Shown: positions 1-5,755, counted from the stretch's first letter. The stretch is DNA of 5,910 nt from DATLFA01 sp039934635 (GCA_039934635.1 JBDTLT010000304.1:1-5910), one strand, 5' to 3'. Numbers and translations are program-made. The notes: generated by a model from the letters alone, not told the origin.

Positions 1-71
1 AGTTGTTCAATCAGGTGTACCCAACCAAGGGTGTCCTGCTACGCGATCGCGAGTTGCGCACCTGAACAACT
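1..71. repeat. Imperfect inverted repeat upstream of the dioxygenase gene
   Basis: The first 17 bases (AGTTGTTC, four extra bases, AGGTG) are the reverse complement of bases 59-71 (CACCTGAACAACT), apart from a 4-base bulge (AATC) in the left arm. Between the arms lie a 10-bp perfect palindrome, CGCGATCGCG (42-51), and a short ACCC/GGGT pair. It could be a transcript-end hairpin of an upstream gene, a protein-binding site or an element end. No T-tract follows it, so a classical terminator is not supported. The left arm starts exactly at the window edge, so it may extend further. Confidence 0.4.
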
Positions 72-231
72 GAAAGACCGCGGTGTTCGCGAAGGTGCAA
101 TCGTTGCCGCGGCCGACTGACGGTTCAGTGACGATCAATGCGCTTCCCGAAGAGTTGACTTCCTTCGTCGCAATGAGTAGGCCAGCTGGCAGAAAGACCC
201 GTCGCGTGAACGCGAGCGACAAGACGCTCAC

Positions 232-237
232 GAGAGG
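232..237 (+). promoter_or_regulatory. Ribosome binding site of the TauD-family gene
   Basis: GAGAGG lies 9 nt before the ATG at 247 and is a fair Shine-Dalgarno match. It supports that ATG as the start. The 58-residue N-terminal stretch before the family's conserved core also fits this start. Confidence 0.6.
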
Positions 238-246
238 TGTGCCGCC

Positions 247-1023
247 ATGGCAATCAAGGTCACGCCACTCCCGCAGGCTCTGGGCGCAACTGTCGAAGGC
301 ATTGATCTATCTGCTGGTGTCGATGCGACTCTGGTTGCAGCGTTGCATGACGCTTGGTACAAGCACCTCGTTTTGTTTTTTCCGGGCTTGCATCTCGACG
401 ACGCGCAACATGTCGTGTTGGGTCGAGCGTTCGGCAATCTCGCCGCTACGAGTGCGACTGCAGACGACTATCGCGGGCATCAAGCGTTGGGCGAGAACGG
501 CGAGATTCTCGTCCTCGACGCGGATCGCAGCGAGGATCGGGCGAACGCGTGGCACACGGATGTGACGTTCACCGCCCAGCCCCCAATCGGCTCGTTGCTC
601 GCGATGAAGGATGCCCCCGAAAGGGGAGGCGACACGTTGTGGTCAAACCAGTACGCGGCGTACGAGGCGCTATCACCCAGCGTGCGCGAGTTCATCGATG
701 GGCTGGAGGCTGTGCACGGCCGACCCGGCGTAACCGGGACGAGCACACATCCGGTTGCCTTGACGCATCCACACAGCGGCCGACGGGCCCTGTTTGTGAA
801 CCGAGGCTGGACGACACGCATCGTTGGACTCACCGCGATCGAGAGTCGGTGCGTTCTCGAGATGCTCTTCGATCACGCCGAGCGACCGGAGTTCACCGTG
901 CGTTGGACGTGGCGGTCAGGTGACGCGGCGCTGTGGGACAACAGATGCACGATGCACTATGCCGTCAACGACTACGGACAGGCCCGGCGGATTCTCCATC
1001 GGGTCACCATCTACGACGCCTGA
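247..1023 (+). CDS. TauD/TfdA-family Fe(II)/2-oxoglutarate-dependent dioxygenase
   Basis: This 258-residue cytosolic enzyme belongs to the family that couples 2-oxoglutarate decarboxylation to hydroxylation of a small organic substrate (taurine, alkyl sulfates and phenoxyacetates in known members). The facial triad is visible: H103 and D105 in WHTD, and the distal H237 in the C-terminal DNRCTMHYA segment. T130 of GGDT and R252 near the end (RRILHRVTI) match the 2-oxoglutarate-binding positions of TauD. Other family landmarks are a Gly-Leu-x-Ala-x-His segment (152-157), HPHSGRRALFVN (174-185) and WDN (230-232). The length is at the short end of the 260-300 usual for the family, but no core element is missing. 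The start follows a good ribosome binding site. No sulfonate or sulfate-ester transporter (tauABC, ssuABC) lies beside it, so the substrate cannot be inferred. The next gene-like sequence downstream is an IS110 remnant on the other strand, so it is probably monocistronic here. Family assignment is secure; calling it TauD itself would go too far. Confidence 0.93.
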   Translation: MAIKVTPLPQALGATVEGIDLSAGVDATLVAALHDAWYKHLVLFFPGLHLDDAQHVVLGRAFGNLAATSATADDYRGHQALGENGEILVLDADRSEDRANAWHTDVTFTAQPPIGSLLAMKDAPERGGDTLWSNQYAAYEALSPSVREFIDGLEAVHGRPGVTGTSTHPVALTHPHSGRRALFVNRGWTTRIVGLTAIESRCVLEMLFDHAERPEFTVRWTWRSGDAALWDNRCTMHYAVNDYGQARRILHRVTIYDA

Positions 1024-1060
1024 GCGTGAGTACACGGCGGCGCTCGTTGTACGTTGCGAG

Positions 1061-1378
1061 CTACCAGCGCTTCGATCGACGGCAGGTGGACCAAGCGGTG
1101 TGTTGAAGCCCGGTAGTTGGCGGTGTTTCTCGTCGGTTCACGTGCGTGGGAATGCTGCGGTTGGCGAGGTGGCGTTTGTGGGCGCGGCGTGCTTCTCGGC
1201 GGGTGTTTCCTTCGCTGATTTTGCGGGCGATGTAGTGCCGGGCGTCGTCTCGGTCGCGTTGTTGGGTGACGCTGGCGATGTAGAGCACGCTGTTGATTCG
1301 CCTGTTTCCGCCGAAGTCGAGCCGATGCCGGACGGGCTGGTTTGGGCCTTCGCCAGATGACAACGCGACGGCAGAACC
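1061..1378 (-). pseudogene. IS110-family transposase, C-terminal remnant (copy 1)
   Basis: Read on the minus strand, this stretch encodes the C-terminal Transposase_20 region of an IS110-type transposase. The recognisable pieces are an ALSSGEG segment near 1363-1345, VRHRLDFGGNRRIN from about 1333, then IASVTQQRD, a YIARKISEGNTRREARRAHKRHLANR block, and a divergent tail to the stop at 1061. The SSG segment corresponds to the part of IS110 transposases that carries the catalytic serine. The N-terminal DEDD (RuvC-like) domain and the middle of the protein are absent. The frame stays open upstream to an ATG at 1522, but those first 48 or so residues do not resemble IS110, so the fragment is fused to unrelated sequence. 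Similarity also fades after HLANR (about 1150), so the true 3' end is uncertain. It uses the RHRL-x-GGNR sub-type, unlike the NESAGKRRSGK sub-type at 4738-5674, so the two are not copies of one element. It cannot be an active transposase. Confidence 0.75.
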
Positions 1379-1521
1379 CCGCTTGACAAGGGAGCGTCTG
1401 ACAGTCCCGATGAGAATTGAGTTCTGGCCCGGTCGGAGGCGCAACCAAATTAAGTCGCCGGCGCTCACGGCAAGGGTCCGCAATGACGCAGCGACGCGTG
1501 GCGAGAGACACATGGAAGCCA

Positions 1522-1527
1522 TAAACT
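1522..1527 (+). promoter_or_regulatory. Putative -10 box for a leaderless transcript of the 1534 gene
   Basis: TAAACT fits the actinobacterial TANNNT -10 pattern and ends 6 nt before the ATG at 1534, the spacing expected when transcription starts at the A of the start codon. No Shine-Dalgarno sequence lies in the proper window; the nearest purine run (GGAAG, about 1514-1518) is too far away. No convincing -35 was seen. Confidence 0.45.
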
Positions 1528-1533
1528 GGCGAT

Positions 1534-1722
1534 ATGAGCGATGTTGAGCACGCGGTGGTAGTTATCGACTCGAACTCGGTTTCAGATGGGACTCTTGAGG
1601 GCCAGCTCGTTCAACAAGAACGGCAAGGATGGGAGCTTGCGGCGGCTCTACCGCGTCCGGATGGCCAAGTAAGCCTGGTGTTCAAACGGCCTCGAACACT
1701 CATGGACCACCACGGGAACTAA
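1534..1722 (+). CDS. Small DUF4177-like protein, function unknown
   Basis: A 62-residue soluble protein with no signal peptide or membrane segment. Residues 23-52 carry the pattern LxxxGWEL followed by a PxxDG turn and a hydrophobic LVFKRP strand. This is the shape of small DUF4177-type proteins, in which a helix ending in EGWEL is followed by a beta hairpin ending in a basic residue. The N-terminus (HAVVVIDSNSVSD, 6-18) would be the first strand. The start is supported by the TAAACT box 6 nt upstream rather than by a ribosome binding site. It faces the ClC gene tail to tail (98 bp apart) and lies downstream of an IS110 remnant on the other strand, so it has no operon partner. No molecular function is established for this kind of protein that I could assign. 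The coding call rests on the motif and promoter, since the frame is short. Confidence 0.6.
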   Translation: MSDVEHAVVVIDSNSVSDGTLEGQLVQQERQGWELAAALPRPDGQVSLVFKRPRTLMDHHGN

Positions 1723-1751
1723 TAGATAACGCACGATAGGAGCGGAGGGAA

Positions 1752-1769
1752 TCGCGGACTGTTCCGCGA
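1752..1769. terminator. Hairpin between convergent genes, possible bidirectional terminator
   Basis: TCGCGGA (1752-1758) and TCCGCGA (1763-1769) form a perfect 7-bp stem with a CTGT loop. It lies 29 bp past the stop of the small gene and 52 bp past the stop of the ClC gene, which are convergent. Neither side has a proper T-tract, so termination is inferred from position and GC-rich symmetry only. Confidence 0.4.
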
Positions 1770-1820
1770 CGGAGTGCACCTCGGCGCGACCCCGCGAGCG
1801 GCTCCTCGATCGCTGAATTG

Positions 1821-3701
1821 CTAGGCCTTGCGCTGGCGCGCGAGGCGCGGGAGCGGTGTCACGCGCAGGACGCGTTCGCGGTGGCGCTCTTCCTCGAGGA
1901 TTCGTTGTTGCGCCGCCAACAGGTCGAACTGGGTGATGATGCCCTGCAACTGGTCGGGGGCGCCGCGCGTGACAACGGGGAGCACGCCGACCTGCCGTGC
2001 GGCCATGCGGTCCGCGACATCGCGCAGGGTCTCGTCGGGATAGGCGACGACAAGGTCGCGCAACATGATCTGGCCGACGGTGGCCCGCCCATCGCCGGCA
2101 GCCACATGCTCGAGGATGTCGACCCACGGCACCGCGCCGGCAAGTCGTTCGCCGTCGTCGAGCACTGGGAGAATCCGCTGTCGCCGCGCGAGCGCGCGCC
2201 TCTGTACCGCGGCGTGAACAGCGGCGACAGGACGCTCGGGCTCGACGGTGACGACATCGGTCTCCATGACGTCACGAACGAAGAGCGCGTCGAGGGCGCC
2301 GACCGAGTATTCGCGCAGCACGTGGAACCCGCGTCGCGCGACCTTTTCGGTGAGGATGGATCGTTTGAGCACCAGGACGCTGATCATGTGCGCGATGGTG
2401 CTGGCGATGAGCAAGGGCAACAGCAGATCGATGTCATGGGTCAACTCGACGGCGAAGATCACGGCCGTGAACGGCGAGCGAGTGACGCCGGCAAGTGCGG
2501 CCGCCATGCCGAGGAGCGCCCATGCCGCCCTCGACCCGCCCGGGAGTATCGGCGCCATCAAACCGCCGGCGGCCGCGCCCATCATCAGGATCGGCGCCAG
2601 GATGCCGCCACTCGTTCCCGACCCGAGCGCCAGCGCCCAGATCGTGAGCTTCACCAGTAACACTGTCAGCAATGTCGACGCCGCGAGTTCGCCGGCGAGC
2701 TCAGCCGAGATCGTTCCGTAGCCAACGCCGAGCGCACGCGGCTCGATCAACCCGCCGACACCGATCACCGCGCCGCCGATCGCCGGCCACCAGGCCCAGT
2801 GGATCGGCAGCCTGTTGAATAGGTCTTCGGCCCCGTAGACCGCCTTCGTCAACACCCACGCGGCAGCGCCGCCCAGCAGTCCGATCGCCACCGCGCCGAC
2901 GAAGGTCCCCCACCCCGGCGAGACGTTGATGGTCGTCGGGAACAGGGGCGCAAGCTTCACCCATCCCGCGTGGGCAAAGCCGACGCGAATCCCTCCGGCG
3001 ACTGCGCTCGCGATGGCGATCAACACCATTGAACGCGGGCGCCACTCGAACACGAGCAACTCGACACCGAGGAGGACGGCGGCGACCGGCGTGCCGAACA
3101 CAGCGCTCATGCCCGCCGCGGCACCGGCAACGAGCAAGCTCCGGCGCTCGATCGCGGTGAGATGGAAGAATTGGCTGAGCACCGAACCGACGGCGCCGCC
3201 CGTGAGAATGATCGGCCCTTCCGCGCCGAAGGGGCCGCCGGTACCGATGCTGATCGCGCTGGAGATGGGCTTGAGCACCGCAACACGCGGCTGTGCCTTG
3301 CTCCCGCCCACCAAGATCGTCTCCATCGCCTCGGGTATGCCGTGACCCCTGATGCGCTCGGATCCGAATCGCGCCATCAGCCCGACGATGAGTCCACCGA
3401 CGATCGGCACGAAGATCGCCAGCCATCCGAGCGAATGACCGGCGGGCGAATCGTGGCTCGTGCCCCACTCATGGAAGTACGCGATTGACGTTGCAAGTGC
3501 AATCAGTTTCAAGAGCAGCAGTGCCACGAATGAGCTGAGGACGCCGACGATCACCGCCAGCGGCGCAAGCCGCACGGTGTCCCAACCCATCGTGAAATCA
3601 GCGAGTTCCTGCTCTTCGCTCAGGGGATCGCGCTCATCGGGGCCGATTACCTCATCGCTGGGGAGCCGGGTCACCGTCGATCGTTTTTCAAGTGGTCGCA
3701 T
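1821..3701 (-). CDS. ClC-family chloride channel or H+/Cl- antiporter with C-terminal CBS pair
   Basis: This 626-residue inner-membrane protein has a cytosolic N-terminus of about 40 residues, a hydrophobic ClC core (about 44-450) and two CBS domains (about 474-533 and 540-600), then a charged tail. The three anion-pathway motifs are present: GHGIPE at 119-124 (GSGIPE in E. coli ClcA), GPFGAEGPI around 156-164 with the gating glutamate at E161 (E148 in ClcA), and GSGTSGGILAP at 360-370 (GGIFAP in ClcA). The gating glutamate fits a proton-coupled exchanger or a gated channel. The central serine of the first motif is replaced by histidine, H120. The CLC-F fluoride-exporter signature is absent. 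CBS pairs in such proteins usually bind adenine nucleotides and tune transport; no ligand can be read here. The ATG at 3701 has no evident ribosome binding site. An in-frame ATG at codon 38 would still leave the membrane core intact, so the exact start is open. A MarR regulator is divergent, 85 bp away. Likely roles are chloride or pH homeostasis. Confidence 0.94.
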   Translation of the reverse strand: MRPLEKRSTVTRLPSDEVIGPDERDPLSEEQELADFTMGWDTVRLAPLAVIVGVLSSFVALLLLKLIALATSIAYFHEWGTSHDSPAGHSLGWLAIFVPIVGGLIVGLMARFGSERIRGHGIPEAMETILVGGSKAQPRVAVLKPISSAISIGTGGPFGAEGPIILTGGAVGSVLSQFFHLTAIERRSLLVAGAAAGMSAVFGTPVAAVLLGVELLVFEWRPRSMVLIAIASAVAGGIRVGFAHAGWVKLAPLFPTTINVSPGWGTFVGAVAIGLLGGAAAWVLTKAVYGAEDLFNRLPIHWAWWPAIGGAVIGVGGLIEPRALGVGYGTISAELAGELAASTLLTVLLVKLTIWALALGSGTSGGILAPILMMGAAAGGLMAPILPGGSRAAWALLGMAAALAGVTRSPFTAVIFAVELTHDIDLLLPLLIASTIAHMISVLVLKRSILTEKVARRGFHVLREYSVGALDALFVRDVMETDVVTVEPERPVAAVHAAVQRRALARRQRILPVLDDGERLAGAVPWVDILEHVAAGDGRATVGQIMLRDLVVAYPDETLRDVADRMAARQVGVLPVVTRGAPDQLQGIITQFDLLAAQQRILEEERHRERVLRVTPLPRLARQRKA

Positions 3702-3749
3702 CGAATACCGGCCGTCCGCGTAGTCAAAGGATGTAGGACACCGAAATAC

Positions 3750-3762
3750 ATCGTGTCACGAG
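3750..3762. promoter_or_regulatory. Palindromic operator-like site 1 (ATCGTGTCACGAG)
   Basis: TCGTG-T-CACGA (3751-3761) is a perfect 5+1+5 palindrome. With its flanks it matches site 2 in the pattern ATCGTRNYACGAK. MarR dimers commonly bind palindromes of this size in their own divergent promoter, so it is a candidate operator. Confidence 0.6.
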
Positions 3763-3765
3763 TGA

Positions 3766-3778
3766 ATCGTAGTACGAT
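3766..3778. promoter_or_regulatory. Palindromic operator-like site 2 (ATCGTAGTACGAT)
   Basis: ATCGTA-G-TACGAT is a perfect 6+1+6 palindrome. Its centre (3772) is 16 bp from that of site 1 (3756), about one and a half helical turns. The right half is also the candidate -10 box of marR, so a bound repressor would block RNA polymerase. Confidence 0.65.
3773..3778 (+). promoter_or_regulatory. Putative -10 box of marR (leaderless)
   Basis: TACGAT fits TANNNT and ends 8 nt before the ATG at 3787. The gene has no Shine-Dalgarno sequence (the bases before ATG are ATGTTCTC), so a leaderless transcript is the simplest reading. The box lies inside operator-like site 2. Confidence 0.45.
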
Positions 3779-3786
3779 ATGTTCTC

Positions 3787-4200
3787 ATGGCGCGCCGAGC
3801 AACCGCACTCACCGACGCCGACTTCGAGCGTCTCCTCGACTTTCGCGATGGTCTGCGCCGCTTCCTACGGTGGAGCGAAGACGAGGCCAAGCACGTCGGG
3901 CTGACCGGTCCCCAGCATCAGCTGCTACTGGCGATCCGCGGGCACGGACACCCGCCATCGATCGGCCAGATCTCCGCTCACCTCCTGCTGAAACACCACA
4001 GCACGGTCGAACTCGTCGACCGCGCCGAACGCGCCGGTCTGATCAAGCGGGAGTCCGACGCCGACGATCACCGCGTGGTGCGGCTGTCGCTCACTCGCTC
4101 CGGCGAGGCGAAGCTCGTCGCGCTCACCGATGCCCACGTCGAAGAGCTCCGCCGGCTACGCCCGCAGCTCGAGCGGCTATGGGAGCGCCTCCCCGAATAG
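3787..4200 (+). CDS. MarR-family winged-helix transcriptional regulator
   Basis: A 137-residue cytosolic DNA-binding protein, close to the usual 135-160 of MarR proteins. An N-terminal dimerisation helix (about 10-33) is followed by the winged helix: GLTGPQHQLLLAI (38-50), the helix pair IGQISAHLLLKHHSTVELVDRAERAGLI (59-86, recognition helix about 68-79), and the wing with the D-x-x-x-x-R-V-V-R-L-S-L-T pattern (91-103). A C-terminal helix (about 107-134) completes the dimer interface. No cysteine is present, so a cysteine-based oxidation switch is excluded. The nearby twin palindromes and its divergence from the ClC gene suggest that it represses itself and perhaps the channel gene. The ligand is unknown. 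The stop lies 9 bp from the end of a glycosyltransferase pseudogene on the opposite strand. Upstream in-frame starts are possible in principle, but the promoter and operator arrangement favours this ATG. Confidence 0.92.
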   Translation: MARRATALTDADFERLLDFRDGLRRFLRWSEDEAKHVGLTGPQHQLLLAIRGHGHPPSIGQISAHLLLKHHSTVELVDRAERAGLIKRESDADDHRVVRLSLTRSGEAKLVALTDAHVEELRRLRPQLERLWERLPE

Positions 4201-4209
4201 CGCGGCAGG

Positions 4210-4654
4210 TCAACCCAATGCGAGCGATCGGTACGGTTCAAAGGTCGCGAGACGATCGCCGAGTCGAGTCCAGGTGAAACTGCTACCGACGCGCACCCGA
4301 CCCGCGAGACCCAGGCGAAGCGCGAATGAGGGATCGGCAAACGCCCGAAACGCGTCAGCGATGTCGGCGACCGCTTTGGCCGTGGTCGTGCGCCGGAACC
4401 TATATCCCGTGTCGCTCGTGACTTACAGTGCCGGCTCGCTCAGGTCGAGACAGACGACGGCAATCCGCTAGCTGTACTCGGCCATCACGTTGGTGGCTGG
4501 AGTCGGCTGATGGGTGGTTGGCCACCGCTTCCAAGGTCGCCCATCCGGCCGAATCGTGCAGGCTCAGATGCGCGAGCACATCACGCGCCGCGAGTCGATC
4601 GAGAACATCGGCGCGGGGCAGCCTTCCACGGTCGCTCCAAATTCTGAGACGAAA
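4210..4654 (-). pseudogene. Family-4 glycosyltransferase, broken C-terminal half
   Basis: On the minus strand the remains of a GT-B fold glycosyltransferase (family 4) can be pieced together from two frames. From about 4654 to 4520: a strand ending RGRLPRADVL, then ARDVLAHLSLHDSAGW and TLEAVA, the usual segment before the donor-sugar site. From 4464 to 4210, in another frame: IAVVCLDLSEPAL, a TAA stop at 4425-4423, VTSDTGYRF, then AVADIADAFRAFADP, LRLGLAGRVRV, FTWTRLGDRL and a final TGA at 4212-4210. The order and spacing match the C-terminal half of such enzymes (EALA-x-G-x-PVVCLDxGGP, then TGYRVP, then FTWxRLGDRL). Three lesions are visible: about 49 extra bases (within 4465-4519) that shift the frame, an in-frame stop, and loss of the whole acceptor-binding N-terminal half next to the IS110 element. 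Known relatives act in cell-surface polysaccharide or glycolipid synthesis. The molecule cannot be functional. No single open frame reveals it. Confidence 0.75.
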
Positions 4655-4703
4655 CTTCCCTTGGTGGCTGCCGTTGGGGCGCGCGGGTCTGGGGCGTACC
4701 CCC

Positions 4704-4721
4704 TCGGGCCGAACGGCCCGA
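4704..4721. repeat. Perfect 18-bp inverted repeat just past the transposase stop
   Basis: TCGGGCCG (4704-4711) and CGGCCCGA (4714-4721) pair perfectly around an AA loop (TT on the transposase strand). It begins 17 nt after the stop of the IS110-family transposase, read on the minus strand. It could be a terminator without a T-tract or a structured part of the element's right end. IS110 elements typically lack terminal inverted repeats, so it is not proposed as an element end. Confidence 0.5.
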
Positions 4722-4737
4722 CCGTTGCGGTGTCGTG

Positions 4738-5674
4738 TCAGGCGGCGGGTTGGACGGTGACGGTGTTGCCAAGCTTTTCGAGTTCTCGGATCAGGTACCG
4801 CTTACGGGCGTCGCCGTCTGGGCGCCTGTCGAAATGGTCTGCACCGAGTTCGCGGTAGATGGTGTCGTCGTGGAGGAGGTGCCACGCGATCACGATCATG
4901 GTGTGAGCAACCGCGAAGATGGCCTTGCCTTCGCTCTTGGTGCCCATGCGTCGTTTGAACCGCCGATACTGCGCCGCCAGGTACGTGTCGCGGGTATGGG
5001 ACGCGGCCCACGCCGCTTCGCACATCGACGGTGCGTAACGCCTCGTTGCCCTTGCGGGCCTTCCCCGAGCGTCGCTTTCCCGCGGATTCGTCGTTGCCGG
5101 GACACAACCCCGCCCACGACGCGGGATGACCCGGCGTCGCGAACCGGCCCATGTCGACACCGACCTCGGCGACGATCGTTTCCGCAGTTCGTTTGCCTAC
5201 CCCCGGGATCGACAACAACCGCGTAGCCGGCTCAGCGAAAGGGCCCATCAACTCGTCCACCTTGGCGTCGAGACCGCCGATCATCGCGGTGAGCCGATCA
5301 ATGTGTTCGAGGTGCATGCTCAACATCACACGATAGTGACCATCAAAACGGCCGCCGAGCGCCAAACGCAACTCAGGGATCTTCGGGCGCATCCGAGTAC
5401 GGGCCAGCTGCGCCATCGTTTCCACATCGGCCTGCCCCGCGATCAACGCGTCGAGCATCTCGCGAGCCGACTTGCCCATCACATCGCTGACAACCGAATC
5501 CAACTTGATGTTCGCGTCCTCCAACAACTTCTGCACCCGCTGGATCTCACGAGTGCGTTGCTGGATCAGCTTCGTCCGATACCGCGTCAAGTCCCGCAAC
5601 CGAGCCGCTTCCTTCGTCGGAACGAACGACCCGCGCAACAACCCGCACTCCAACAACTGCGCCAGCGAGGACAT
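4738..5674 (-). pseudogene. IS110-family transposase, N-terminally truncated and frameshifted (copy 2)
   Basis: The minus strand reads LAQLLECGLLRGSFVP near its start, then a coiled, basic middle (LRDLTRYRTKLIQQRTREI, 26-44), LLSIPGVGKRTAETIVAEVG (153-172), ASWAGLCPGNDESAGKRRSG (185-204) and KGNEALRTV (208-216). Here the frame breaks. The correct continuation, MCEAAWAASHTRDTYLAAQY, lies in the neighbouring frame from 5025 and runs to LEKLGNTVTVQPAA and a stop at 4740-4738. One extra base around 5026-5028 explains the shift. The Transposase_20 domain with the candidate catalytic serine (S197 of NDESAG) is otherwise intact: 216 + 95 residues, against about 400 in full-length relatives. The DEDD nuclease domain is wholly missing. 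The first residues line up just past the family's KTDxxDAxWLA motif, and the 80 bp upstream show no IS110-like sequence in that frame. It is dead unless the shift is a sequencing error, and even then it would lack its nuclease half. Confidence 0.88.
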
Positions 5675-5755
5675 GCCACACCGGACGCCAATACACCCGG
5701 GCGATTCAGTCGACGGTCTTGGAGTTCCTGGAGACGGCGTTGTGTTGCCCTCTGG

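Larger units (their letters stand above)
3702..3786. promoter_or_regulatory. Shared divergent promoter region of the ClC and MarR genes
   Basis: These 85 bp separate the two opposed start codons and must hold both promoters. They contain two palindromes towards the MarR side and the TACGAT box listed separately. On the minus strand I find no convincing -10/-35 pair or ribosome binding site for the ClC gene; a TTGACT on that strand (3723-3728) lacks a good partner at the usual spacing. Confidence 0.7.
4655..5674 (-). mobile_element. IS110-family insertion sequence, degenerate (copy 2)
   Basis: The segment runs from where IS110-like coding sequence begins abruptly (5674) to where the glycosyltransferase similarity resumes (about 4654). 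It holds a truncated transposase gene and about 83 bp of 3' non-coding sequence. The left end, which in the IS110 subgroup carries the bridge-RNA locus, is missing together with the transposase N-terminus. Exact ends are not visible because such elements lack terminal inverted repeats and often make no target duplication, so both boundaries are approximate. It sits between the glycosyltransferase pseudogene and the Rieske-like gene and may have caused the loss of the former's 5' half. Confidence 0.6.

Noticed and set aside
3..65. Open frame on the plus strand at the left edge (ends VLLRDRELRT, stop at 63-65), possibly the 3' end of an upstream gene
   Set aside because: Only 20 codons are visible and no family is recognisable. 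A second frame (open to 118-120) competes with it, so it cannot be called.
155..183. TTGACT (155-160) as a -35 for the dioxygenase gene
   Set aside because: At 17-bp spacing the partner would be TAGGCC, a poor -10. Not strong enough to annotate.
83..565. 160-residue plus-strand open frame overlapping the dioxygenase start
   Set aside because: It overlaps a clear TauD-family gene in another frame, is rich in Arg, Ser and Thr with no motif, and has no ribosome binding site: a shadow.
1383..1417. Perfect TTGACA (1383-1388) as a promoter towards the 1534 gene
   Set aside because: The hexamers at 16-19 bp spacing are unlike a -10. The nearest resemblance (GAGAAT, 1412-1417) is 23 bp away, and the start is over 100 bp further on.
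1384..1522. N-terminal 46 or so residues of the minus-strand frame starting at 1522, as the transposase N-terminus
   Set aside because: The residues do not resemble any part of an IS110 transposase. The frame is open by chance upstream of the remnant.
1818..2660. 280-residue plus-strand open frame antisense to the ClC gene
   Set aside because: Its charged, low-complexity composition (Asp, Arg, Gly, His) mirrors the opposite strand of a GC-rich CBS-domain region. No domain or start signal.
3753..4277. 174-residue plus-strand open frame spanning marR
   Set aside because: It is an Arg/Ala/Pro-rich out-of-frame reading of the MarR gene, whose own frame carries the full winged-helix signature.
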